A DNA stretch of 64,000 nt from Paracoxiella cheracis (lineage in GTDB: Bacteria; Pseudomonadota; Gammaproteobacteria; Coxiellales; Coxiellaceae): contig NZ_CP186485.1 of the NCBI RefSeq assembly GCF_049348705.1, forward strand, positions 248,001-312,000. Direction: 5' to 3'. This document shows, piece by piece, positions 52,401 to 59,586 of the stretch. The notes below the pieces were generated by a model. It saw nothing but the letters and a program-made list of their open reading frames with translations, was not told where the DNA came from and did no database searches. The first letter of the stretch is position 1; each line of letters begins with the position of its first letter. Position numbers and translations under genes: made by a program.

Positions 52401-52421
52401 TTTACCGAAAATTTACCGAAA
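52401..52421. repeat. tandem TTTACCGAAA pair next to tRNA-Glu
   Basis: TTTACCGAAA occurs at 52401-52410 and 52412-52421, flanked by TCGG and CCGA. It lies in the 328-base gene-free stretch between the cold-shock-like gene and the tRNA 3' end, where integrase attachment remnants would be expected. No integrase gene is present, so this is only noted. Confidence 0.3.
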
Positions 52422-52455
52422 TCTAAGTCCGATAGCCTAAAGCTGCTGATTTAAC

Positions 52456-52531
52456 TGGCGCTCCCTACGGGGTTCGAACCCGTGTTGCCGCCGTGAGAGG
52501 GCGATGTCCTAGGCCACTAGACGAAGGGAGC
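52456..52531 (-). tRNA. tRNA-Glu(CTC), CCA encoded
   Basis: On the minus strand the 76-base sequence folds as a cloverleaf: acceptor arms GCTCCCT/AGGGAGC, D-arm around TAGTGGCCTAGGACA, anticodon loop CTCTCAC with anticodon CTC, T-arm CGGGTTCGAACCCCG-type, discriminator G and encoded CCA (52456-52458). CTC reads GAG; most gammaproteobacteria rely on the TTC tRNA-Glu alone, so this is an accessory isoacceptor. Its 3' end faces the mobile-DNA region. Confidence 0.9.
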
Positions 52532-52566
52532 GTGAATGCAATAGTATACAGCATGTGCAAATATCC

Positions 52567-53913
52567 ATGCGAATGGAACGGAAGTCAACAGGTGAAAAAT
52601 TGATTAAACGGTCATGGCGACGCGTCAAAGAAGTATTTAATAAAAAACAAGACGGTTTAGATACTCCACTCATTATTAGTAAACGCCGTCACAACATCTC
52701 GAGTGATGATATCAGTCCCAATGCCTTGAAGGTTTTGCATCGGCTGCAATCCCTCGGTCACGACGCCTATTTAGTGGGTGGCAGTGTGCGTGATTTACTC
52801 CTGAGCCGTCGGCCAAAAGATTTTGATGTGGTGACGAATGCTCGCCCTGAGGTTGTCCGTCAGATTTTTCGGAATAGTCGCCTCATCGGTCGTCGATTTC
52901 GTTTGGTGCATGTTTATTTTCGAAATGAAATTGTTGAAGTCTCCACTTTTCGGGCCAATGTCGAGGAGTCGCTGAAAGATCAACATCTGAGTGCCACCAA
53001 AGGTAAACGCCCAGGCATGTTGTTGCAAGATAATACCTACGGCACGATTGAAGAAGATGCTTGGCGGCGCGATTTCACCATCAATGCGCTTTTTTACAAC
53101 GTTGCCGATGGCACTGTCGTGGATTACACAGATGGCATGAAAGATTTACATCGCCGTGTTATTCGCATCATTGGAGATCCGACACAACGTTTTCATGAAG
53201 ATCCGGTTCGTTTGTTACGAGTTATTCGAATGGCGGCAAAACTGAATTTTTCCATCGATGATTATACTGAGGCAGCGTTATTGCGATTGCATAACTTATT
53301 GCGTCATGTGCCGCCCTCACGTTTGTTCGTTGAAGTGCAAAAATTGTTTTTTGAAGGGAATGCCTACCCCACTTATCAACTGTTAGCTAAAACGAATTAC
53401 ATGGATGCATTGTTTCCTGACACTATGAGCTATTTTGAAAAATCAAAGAAAGGAAATGTTGAGCATTTAATTGAGTTGGCGATGCGCGCCACCGACAAAC
53501 GATTTGCCAACCAAAAGTCATTGAACCCTGGTTTTTTATTGGGTGTTTTGTTGTGGCCAGTTGTTCAGGGGCTATTGGATGAGCATCTTAAAAAACACGG
53601 GCGATTATTTCAGGCTCTTTATTATGGAATTAATAGAGCGTTAGACCAGGAGAGTGAGGCGTTATTAATTCCGCGTAAATTAACAGGCATGATGCGTTCT
53701 ATTTGGACGCTGCAATACCATTTAGAACGTCGACGCAGCAAAAGAATTTACCGTATTTTTCAACAGCGTTATTTCCGTGCGGCATTTGACTTTTTGGCGT
53801 TACGTGCACAAGCGGGGGAACCATTACAGGAGTTGGTGAATTGGTGGCAAGCTTTTCAAGAAGGTAATAAGAAAGAAAAAGAAAGTCTGATCGAGAGTTT
53901 AAGACATGGTTAA
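52567..53913 (+). CDS. pcnB: poly(A) polymerase I
   Basis: About 448 residues. Adds 3' poly(A) to RNA, promoting decay. The nucleotidyltransferase core has AYLVGGSVRDLLLSRRPKDF (GG and DxD as DFD), TYGTIEEDAWRRDFTINALF and FHEDPVRLLRVIRMAAKLNF. The basic C-terminal region ERRRSKRIYRIFQQRYFRAA identifies PcnB rather than tRNA CCA transferase. The start is uncertain: GTG 52555, ATG 52567 or ATG 52573; none has a strong Shine-Dalgarno. It overlaps folK by 8 bases. Confidence 0.9.
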   Translation: MRMERKSTGEKLIKRSWRRVKEVFNKKQDGLDTPLIISKRRHNISSDDISPNALKVLHRLQSLGHDAYLVGGSVRDLLLSRRPKDFDVVTNARPEVVRQIFRNSRLIGRRFRLVHVYFRNEIVEVSTFRANVEESLKDQHLSATKGKRPGMLLQDNTYGTIEEDAWRRDFTINALFYNVADGTVVDYTDGMKDLHRRVIRIIGDPTQRFHEDPVRLLRVIRMAAKLNFSIDDYTEAALLRLHNLLRHVPPSRLFVEVQKLFFEGNAYPTYQLLAKTNYMDALFPDTMSYFEKSKKGNVEHLIELAMRATDKRFANQKSLNPGFLLGVLLWPVVQGLLDEHLKKHGRLFQALYYGINRALDQESEALLIPRKLTGMMRSIWTLQYHLERRRSKRIYRIFQQRYFRAAFDFLALRAQAGEPLQELVNWWQAFQEGNKKEKESLIESLRHG

Positions 53914-54388
53914 TGCTTACATTGGCATCGGCTCCAATTTAAGCGAGCCTCTTCAACAGGTCAGAGCAGCAATTGCGTCATTAAAAAAAATCCCAGATTC
54001 TCATGTGAGCCGTGTGTCTAGTTTTTATCGCAGCAAACCATTGGGCCAGCCAGATCAGCCTGATTTTATCAATGCGGTTGCTTCTGTGAACACGGCGTTA
54101 GATCCTCATGAATTGTTAGATTACCTTCAAGCGATTGAACAGCAACAAGGGCGGCTACGTGATGGCGTTCGCTGGGGCCCTCGAACGATTGATCTCGATA
54201 TGCTGCTTTTTGGAGATATAGCCCTTAGGACAGACGATTTACAGATCCCGCACCCGGGGTTGGTAGAGCGTGAGTTTGTGCTCTATCCGTTGGCAGAGAT
54301 AGCGCCAGATCTAGTTCTGCCAGATGGCACTACCGTTCGCACGTTACGCGCGAGGTGCTCGTCTCGAGGGATAATGGTAGAATTGTAA
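53906..54388 (+). CDS. folK: HPPK, 6-hydroxymethyldihydropterin pyrophosphokinase
   Basis: 160 residues. Transfers pyrophosphate from ATP to the pterin in folate synthesis. AYIGIGSNLSEPLQQVRAAI, SSFYRSKPLGQPDQPDFINA and the signature RWGPRTIDLDMLLFGD with the Mg-binding Asp pair are present. Overlaps pcnB; the pcnB-folK pairing is common in gammaproteobacteria. Confidence 0.95.
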   Translation: MVNAYIGIGSNLSEPLQQVRAAIASLKKIPDSHVSRVSSFYRSKPLGQPDQPDFINAVASVNTALDPHELLDYLQAIEQQQGRLRDGVRWGPRTIDLDMLLFGDIALRTDDLQIPHPGLVEREFVLYPLAEIAPDLVLPDGTTVRTLRARCSSRGIMVEL

Positions 54389-54404
54389 TACAAGGTTGAA
54401 AACG

Positions 54405-54890
54405 ATGACTCGAATTGCAGTATACCCAGGCACTTTTGATCCTATAACCAATGGGCATGTGGATATCATTAAGCGTGCTACCAGACTTTTTGATAAGGTC
54501 ATTGTGGCCGTTGCGCCAACGAGCCGCAAGCAACCGTTTTTTAGTTTAGATGAGCGAATGAAGTTGGTTGCTGAAGTTCTGGCGCAGTTTGATAATGTGA
54601 GTGTGTTGAAGTTACAAGGGTTGCTAGTCGATTTTGCAAAACATCACGATGCGCAAGTGATTTTGCGCGGGTTGCGAGCCGTTTCCGATTTCGATTATGA
54701 GTTTCAGTTGGCGCATATGAATCATCGTATGGCGAGCGACATTGAAACCGTATTCCTGCCGGGATCCGAAGGCAGTAGTTATATTTCAGGGACTTTGGTG
54801 CGAGAAATTATCAATTTGGGTGGTGACGTGTCTGTATTTGTGCCGTCGATAGTTGCAAAGCATCTAGAAGATAAACTCAAAAAGAAATAG
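54405..54890 (+). CDS. coaD: phosphopantetheine adenylyltransferase
   Basis: 161 residues from ATG 54405. Fourth step of CoA synthesis. IAVYPGTFDPITNGHVDIIK contains the T/HxGH nucleotidyl motif (TNGH), RGLRAVSDFDYEFQLAHMNH and GSSYISGTLVREI are conserved. An upstream TTG at 54396 is less likely. A ferredoxin gene follows after two bases. Confidence 0.95.
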   Translation: MTRIAVYPGTFDPITNGHVDIIKRATRLFDKVIVAVAPTSRKQPFFSLDERMKLVAEVLAQFDNVSVLKLQGLLVDFAKHHDAQVILRGLRAVSDFDYEFQLAHMNHRMASDIETVFLPGSEGSSYISGTLVREIINLGGDVSVFVPSIVAKHLEDKLKKK

Positions 54891-54892
54891 TC

Positions 54893-55147
54893 ATGGCGTT
54901 AAAAATTACTGACGAGTGCATCAATTGTGATGTTTGTGAGCCCGAATGTCCCAACGATGCGATTTATCAAGGTGAAGACATCTATGAAATCGATACTGAC
55001 CGTTGCACGGAGTGCGTCGGTCATTTCGATGAGCCACAGTGTCGCCAGGTTTGCCCTGTTGATTGCATACCGTTGGCTTTTTACGAGTCAAAAGATGACT
55101 TGATGAAAAAGTACGAGCTTTTGCAAACAGAAAAATTGAAAAAATAA
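54893..55147 (+). CDS. YfhL-type 2[4Fe-4S] ferredoxin
   Basis: 84 residues. First cluster CINCDVCEPECPNDAI, second CTECVGHFDEPQCRQVCPVD with the characteristic insertion between the second and third cysteines found in the Alvin/YfhL ferredoxins. Low-potential electron carrier; partner unknown. Its position right after coaD is widespread in gammaproteobacteria. Convergent with rpmG. Confidence 0.92.
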   Translation: MALKITDECINCDVCEPECPNDAIYQGEDIYEIDTDRCTECVGHFDEPQCRQVCPVDCIPLAFYESKDDLMKKYELLQTEKLKK

Positions 55148-55151
55148 AGTT

Positions 55152-55364
55152 TTATTTAGGAATTTTCTTTTCTTTAAATTCGATGTGCATGCCGCGTTTT
55201 TTGGTTTCTGGATTCCAAGCGCGCGGATCGAATTTACGAATCGTTATTTTATCAGTCGTGTTGCGTTTGTTTTTGTAGGTTGTGTAGAAAGTACCCGTTG
55301 GGTTACCTTCTTCCGTTTTGCCGGTTGATAAAAGCATTATTTTTTCGCGTGGACTGACAGCCAT
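55152..55364 (-). CDS. rpmG: 50S ribosomal protein L33, lengthened
   Basis: 70 residues rather than the usual ~55. Core motifs REKIMLLST, GTFYTTYKNKRNTTDKI and RKFDPRAW are present, with two additions: GKTEEGNPT near residues 15-24 and NPETKKRGM near 51-59. No cysteines, so it is the zinc-free form. Together with rpmB it forms the usual rpmB-rpmG pair, ten bases apart. Confidence 0.9.
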   Translation of the reverse strand: MAVSPREKIMLLSTGKTEEGNPTGTFYTTYKNKRNTTDKITIRKFDPRAWNPETKKRGMHIEFKEKKIPK

Positions 55365-55374
55365 GATCTAACCC

Positions 55375-55614
55375 TTATTTACCTGTTTTTTCGCGAGTGC
55401 GAATTTTTTCAAGGACAGTTTCGATGCCGAGCTTATCGATAATGCGCATTCCTTTTGACGATACCGTCAGCGTGACGAAGCGCTTTTCGCTTTGGAGCCA
55501 AAAACGGCGTTTCTGCAGGTTAGGCAGAAAGCGACGTCTGGTTTTGTTTTTAGCATGGGAAACGTTGTTGCCTGATTGAGGCCGTTTTCCCGTTACTTGG
55601 CATACTTGAGACAT
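55375..55614 (-). CDS. rpmB: 50S ribosomal protein L28
   Basis: 79 residues. MSQVCQVTGKRPQSGNNVSH, NKTRRRFLPNLQKRRFWLQS and RFVTLTVSSKGMRIIDKLGI are the family hallmarks. Upstream gene of the rpmB-rpmG pair; radC lies upstream on the same strand after 117 bases. Confidence 0.96.
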   Translation of the reverse strand: MSQVCQVTGKRPQSGNNVSHAKNKTRRRFLPNLQKRRFWLQSEKRFVTLTVSSKGMRIIDKLGIETVLEKIRTREKTGK

Positions 55615-55731
55615 TATGTTCTTCCCCGGTTTGAGCCGTAAGGTCCGATTTTATACCAGAATGAGATGCATTAGGCAATAAGGAATTGAAATCTTTAAGC
55701 CTCCAGTTAGCGTCATTTTACCTCTCATCAC

Positions 55732-56406
55732 TTACAGCCACCCTAATGAGGCTAATGAAAGCGCTTCACCATCACCTATGATAAAGTGATCTAACAGCCG
55801 CACCTCAATGAGATCCAGGGCTTTTATGAGTGCTTTTGTAACCTCGCGGTCTCCTTGGCTGGGTTTTGTGAGACCAGAGGGATGATTGTGGGCGACAATG
55901 AGGGCTCCTGCGTTGTAGACGAGGGCTCGTTTAACGACTTCACGTGGATGGACCATGGCTCGATGGATGGATCCATAGAAGATCTTTTCGAAACGAATCA
56001 CTCGATGCTGACTATCTAGAAACAGCGCAGCAAAGACCTCCCGATCGCAATCTTGAAGGCGGCCCTTTAGAAAATCTGCCACATGCTGGGGGTGGGTGAT
56101 GCCGGACTTTTGCTTCAGGGGCTCTTCCAGAATTCGCCGGTGCAACTCCATCGCTGCTTGCAACTGGCAATACTTTGCAGAACCCAGGCCTCGGTGCTGG
56201 CTGAGTTGCTCATAACTCGAGGTGAAGATGGCCCGTAAATTTCCATGGCAATTAATGAGTTGACGTGCCATCTCTATCGCGCTACGCCCTCGAGTGCCCT
56301 TACTTAATAGAATGGCAAGCAGTTCTGCATCCGACAAAGATTCGGCGCCGAATGTGATCAGCTTTTCACGAGGGCGTTCTTGTATGGGCCATTGGGTGAT
56401 AGTCAT
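55732..56406 (-). CDS. radC: RadC family JAB/MPN domain protein
   Basis: 224 residues. N-terminal helix-hairpin-helix part (RPREKLITFGAESLSDAELL) and C-terminal JAMM metal site AHNHPSGLTKPSQGD, with FLDSQHRVIRFEKIFYGS before it. The DNA-repair role once assigned is doubtful; the function is unresolved. Located next to rpmB as in E. coli. Confidence 0.9.
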   Translation of the reverse strand: MTITQWPIQERPREKLITFGAESLSDAELLAILLSKGTRGRSAIEMARQLINCHGNLRAIFTSSYEQLSQHRGLGSAKYCQLQAAMELHRRILEEPLKQKSGITHPQHVADFLKGRLQDCDREVFAALFLDSQHRVIRFEKIFYGSIHRAMVHPREVVKRALVYNAGALIVAHNHPSGLTKPSQGDREVTKALIKALDLIEVRLLDHFIIGDGEALSLASLGWL

Positions 56407-56469
56407 TAAGATAATGTATTTTTTATCACGAAAGAGATCAATACAGTGTTGTGTTATGATACTGTGAAG

Positions 56470-56498
56470 TTGACAAAGGTATTGAGGCTTTTTAGAAT
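56470..56498 (+). promoter_or_regulatory. consensus sigma-70 promoter
   Basis: TTGACA at 56470-56475 and TAGAAT at 56493-56498 with a 17-base spacer, 40 bases ahead of the membrane-protein gene. One mismatch from the ideal promoter. Confidence 0.75.
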
Positions 56499-56537
56499 TG
56501 TCCGAATTTTAGCGGTATAGCCTGCTGGCAGAGTTTT

Positions 56538-57338
56538 ATGGCGAATAAGAAAATCGAATATCGACTTAGGGATGTATTTCGTGAGGCAAGCAGTATGGCC
56601 CATGCCATTCGTTGGCAATACCTACTATTCTTAGGCATTTTATTTCTCTTAATTTATTTTGTTTCGCAACTAACCGCGTCAGTATTGGGCAAACCCTCTA
56701 CGCCAAGACAAGCCTACTTACTTTCTTGGGTGTTGATGCCAGTTGTTATTCAATTGTTGGCGGCGTTGTATATTTCAGCGGTTAGTTACACGGCTGCCTT
56801 TAAAAAATTTATGATGGGTAAAGCCCATTCACAGAATTATTTTGATTATTTTACAAAGCTTTTTGCTGTGTCGGTCATTGTTTTCTATATTACGCATTGT
56901 TTGGATGTAATTATTTTTTATCCGGGAATTGCAAAGCAGTTGTTGGGTTATCGTAATCATGTTTATGAAGTTTTGATCTTGTTAAGTTTTGTACTTTATT
57001 TGTTATTGAATACTTTTTTAATGTTTTCCTTTTTACACGTATTGTTTGGCGAACATGGTGTTAGAAGTTCTTTAACGGCGTCATATCGGCAAATAAAACC
57101 CCATTATTATAAAATATTTGTACTTATGTTGGCATTTTTATTTGGGATTTCTGTCCCTTATGCGTTAGTTCGTTTGGGCTTTAAATACTTGAATATGTCA
57201 AATTTACAGACATCCGAGATAGTTCATGGGATTGGTTTTTGTGCCATTGGTATCGGTTTGCTGGTGTGGTTGTCACCGATATTAGTGTCAGCCTTCTTAA
57301 TCAGTTACAAAAAGCTTGGAATGAATGCCAGCGGATAG
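56538..57338 (+). CDS. hypothetical six-helix inner-membrane protein
   Basis: 266 residues, not recognised. Cytoplasmic N-terminus (~25 residues, NKKIEYRLRDVFREASSMAH), then about six hydrophobic helices: YLLFLGILFLLIYFVSQLTA, LLSWVLMPVVIQLLAALYIS, LFAVSVIVFYITHCLDVIIF, VLILLSFVLYLLLNTFLMFS, FVLMLAFLFGISVPYALVRL and GFCAIGIGLLVWLSPILVSA. Similar architecture to BPSS1780-like predicted membrane proteins, but no diagnostic motif. It has a good promoter of its own and no operon partner. Confidence 0.65.
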   Translation: MANKKIEYRLRDVFREASSMAHAIRWQYLLFLGILFLLIYFVSQLTASVLGKPSTPRQAYLLSWVLMPVVIQLLAALYISAVSYTAAFKKFMMGKAHSQNYFDYFTKLFAVSVIVFYITHCLDVIIFYPGIAKQLLGYRNHVYEVLILLSFVLYLLLNTFLMFSFLHVLFGEHGVRSSLTASYRQIKPHYYKIFVLMLAFLFGISVPYALVRLGFKYLNMSNLQTSEIVHGIGFCAIGIGLLVWLSPILVSAFLISYKKLGMNASG

Positions 57339-57672
57339 AAGTAATTTCTATTTAAGCAAAATGCTGTTTACAATAATCGTGTGCAAACTTTTTGAATTCT
57401 ATGCCAAGCGGTGAGAGTAATCGTTTGTGATGATGAATAAGATGAACGCGAGACTGGATCGGAAATCCTTCAACGTCTAAAATGGCATAATATTTTTTAT
57501 TCAGTTCAGGGGCGAGTGCATTGTCTGAAACCATAGCAAGCCCGAGCCCTGCTTCTACTGCGTATTTCATAGAATCAATGTTATCAACATAAATAAGCTT
57601 GGTAGTGCCTCATTTTTGTTGATGTGATATATTTTGCTATTTCAGAAAATCATTAGGATAAGGATTGCATGA

Positions 57673-58224
57673 ATGGCAAGAATCAATGTTGCTTGCTCCT
57701 GCTGCTGTTTACATGAGGTTGTAAAATTTGGCGTCAGCAGTACAGGAAAGCAAAGGTTTCAATCGATGCGCGCCATGGAGAGCGAAGCGAAGGCGCGTAT
57801 TCCGCGGTAGGCTCGGATTTTTTGCCGAGCGTAAGCGACTGCAAAAAATCTTTACGAGCCGTCAAGTCATTTGAGAGCCCGTGCGTAGTCGAGCCGTGAG
57901 GTCGCGGAGCGCGGGCGACGAGGACGTCCGCGGCTATTTAAGTTGTCGCGTATTGCGAGTCGATTATTGACAGGGATGGCAATAATCTATCACGAGCATC
58001 GCGACACGCTTGGTAAAAATAATGCTTGTGAGAAAAATACATTTCTTCTAGATTACACACATAATGCTCGTGCCCCTGGTGTTAAAGATAAAATAGTTGA
58101 TATGGCAATGAATGGTAGTGGCGTCAGAGATACTGCAGGCGTTTTACGTATTAGCATTAACACTGTTATTGGTGAATTAAAAAAAAGGGTGAAGGTTTGG
58201 AGAGCGTCAATACACGACTTTTAA
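57673..58224 (+). pseudogene. IS1 InsA, interrupted by the 249-bp element
   Basis: MARINVACSCCCLHEVVKFG and VSSTGKQRFQ precede the insertion at 57764; after 58012 the frame continues KNNACEKNTFLLDYTHNARA, PGVKDKIVDMAMNGSGVRDT, a helix-turn-helix DNA-binding region. Joining the flanks gives RFQCKNNACEKNTFLLDY, a proper zinc-finger plus HTH junction. The element is 83 codons long but contains stops. InsA normally binds the ends and represses, so its loss changes regulation of InsB. Confidence 0.8.
57764..58012. repeat. 249-bp palindromic element, copy B
   Basis: Base-identical to copy A at 51454-51702 and in the same orientation. It splits the zinc-finger region of insA between the bases CAAT and GTAAAA, again with no duplication of flanking bases. 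The opposite orientation relative to the host gene (IS481 is on the minus strand, IS1 on the plus strand) rules out a simple shared-gene origin. Confidence 0.92.
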
Positions 58225-58673
58225 AGGAAAAAGAATCACTTGGTGCGTCTGTTACTGTTAATGTTGTACAAGTTGAAGAAGCGGAGCTGGATGAAATGTG
58301 GAGTTTTGTTCGAAATAAACAGAATCAACGTTGGCTTTGGCATGCGATTGATCACCATACACATGAGGTGTTAGCTTATCATTTTGGTCCAAGAAAAGAT
58401 TCAGCATTTAAAGCACTGAAAGAAAAACTGAGCTCATTTGATATCAACTTTTACTATACAGATGATTGGGGTGCTTATGAAAGACACCTGCCTCAATCAA
58501 AACATTTGGTGGGAAAGCAAAATACCCAAGCGATTGAACGAAAGCATCTCACGTTGCGCACACGAATAAAGCGATTAGCGAGAAAGACGATTTGCTTTTC
58601 TAAACTGGATAAATTGCACGACATTGTCATCGGATTATTTATCAATAGGCACGAGTTTGGGAGGGTTATTTAG
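58197..58673 (+). CDS. IS1-family transposase InsB
   Basis: 158 residues as the separately read part. Catalytic Asp in EEAELDEMWSFV, second Asp in FYYTDDWGAYERHLP, Glu in AIERKHLTLRTRIKRLARKT. Natural expression is by -1 frameshifting from insA at the A8 run (58179-58186), joining frames as LKKKGEGLESVNTR. TTG 58197 is only the first possible start of the frame. The reading frame is intact. Confidence 0.88.
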   Translation: MESVNTRLLKEKESLGASVTVNVVQVEEAELDEMWSFVRNKQNQRWLWHAIDHHTHEVLAYHFGPRKDSAFKALKEKLSSFDINFYYTDDWGAYERHLPQSKHLVGKQNTQAIERKHLTLRTRIKRLARKTICFSKLDKLHDIVIGLFINRHEFGRVI

Positions 58674-59130
58674 ATGCCATCAACAAAAATGAGGCACCAC
58701 CAATAAGCTTAGATTCTTTGTTGATCACTTTATCCTCTAGTATTTTTTGAGAGTTCGATCGGTGCTTGCCGATGATAAAGATTTCTTTGCTGATTTTTGA
58801 TAAAGGTATTTCCTTTTTATTGATAAAGGGATGGTTAATCGGTGCAATTAAATACAAATTATAAATAAATAACACCTCGGAATATAGCGATGATTTTTTG
58901 GGCGGACATTCTGTCAGTGAAAAATCAATGGCGTCATTTTCTAAGAGATTTAGCTGCTTTTGTGTAACTTGACTCTTTAATTACCGTTGCAAAAACTTCT
59001 AATTGTTTTAAGGTAATATGAATAGTCATGGTGGGCTCTTCCCTAAGTGAAGCTCATTTTCAGTATAGCATACCCCTTGAGGCTTACTTCGATACGGGTT
59101 ACATTGCCTTTTTGATGGAGGACAGTTGAG

Positions 59131-59586
59131 ATGCATCCAGTAAAGTTAAAAATATTAGATTCACGAATAGGAAAAGAATTTCCATTACCGAATTATGCAA
59201 CCGATGGGTCAGCCGGTATGGATTTAAGAGCTTGTTTAGATGAGCCTTTGGCACTGCAACCGGGTGAAACAAAATTAATCAACACAGGCATGGCAATGCA
59301 TTTAGCGGATCCCACTATGGCTGCTACGATATTGCCGCGCTCAGGCCTTGGCCATAAACATGGTATTGTGCTTGGCAATTTAGTGGGTCTCATCGATTCT
59401 GACTATCAAGGACCCTTGATGGTGTCTTGTTGGAACCGCAGTAGCGAAGTTTATACGATTCAACCGGGGGAGCGCATTGCCCAGCTAGTTATCGTCCCGG
59501 TGTTGCGCGCAAACTTTGAAATCGTTAATGAGTTTAACCAATCCGAGCGAGGTGAAGGTGGATTCGGCAGTTCTGGGCGACACTGA
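59131..59586 (+). CDS. dut: dUTP pyrophosphatase
   Basis: 151 residues. Removes dUTP and supplies dUMP. Trimeric dUTPase motifs in order: ATDGSAGMDLRAC, PRSGLGHKHGIVLGN, GLIDSDYQGPL, PGERIAQLVIVPV and the C-terminal arm RGEGGFGSSGRH. GGAGGAC precedes ATG 59131. Its end overlaps the start of the phosphomannomutase gene. Confidence 0.97.
   Translation: MHPVKLKILDSRIGKEFPLPNYATDGSAGMDLRACLDEPLALQPGETKLINTGMAMHLADPTMAATILPRSGLGHKHGIVLGNLVGLIDSDYQGPLMVSCWNRSSEVYTIQPGERIAQLVIVPVLRANFEIVNEFNQSERGEGGFGSSGRH

Larger units (their letters stand above)
57601..58701 (+). mobile_element. IS1-family insertion sequence with embedded 249-bp element
   Basis: 24-bp inverted ends 57601-57624 (GGTAGTGCCTCATTTTTGTT...) and 58678-58701 differ at one base. 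A perfect 9-bp duplication AATAAGCTT flanks it (57592-57600 and 58702-58710). Without the embedded repeat it is 852 bp. It lies inside the LysR gene, on the opposite strand. Confidence 0.92.
57352..59029 (-). pseudogene. LysR-family regulator, internally deleted and split by IS1
   Basis: From 59029 the frame reads MTIHITLKQLEVFATVIKES, SYTKAAKSLR, a LysR helix-turn-helix start, and then stops. In another frame, from about 58943, LLENDAIDFSLTECPPKKSS and LFIYNLYLIAPINHPFINKK belong to the effector domain, so about 100 codons of linker and subdomain are deleted. IS1 cuts this part at NKESKL; beyond it IYVDNIDSMKYAVEAGLGLA and MVSDNALAPELNKKYY lead to the stop at 57352. Resembles CbbR/CysB-type effector domains; inducer unknown. 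Confidence 0.8.

Noticed and set aside
57764..58012. The 249-bp element as a self-splicing group I intron
   Set aside because: The length, the U before and the G at the end of copy B fit, but copy A lies antisense to its host gene and follows an A, and I see no P7/P3 core motifs.
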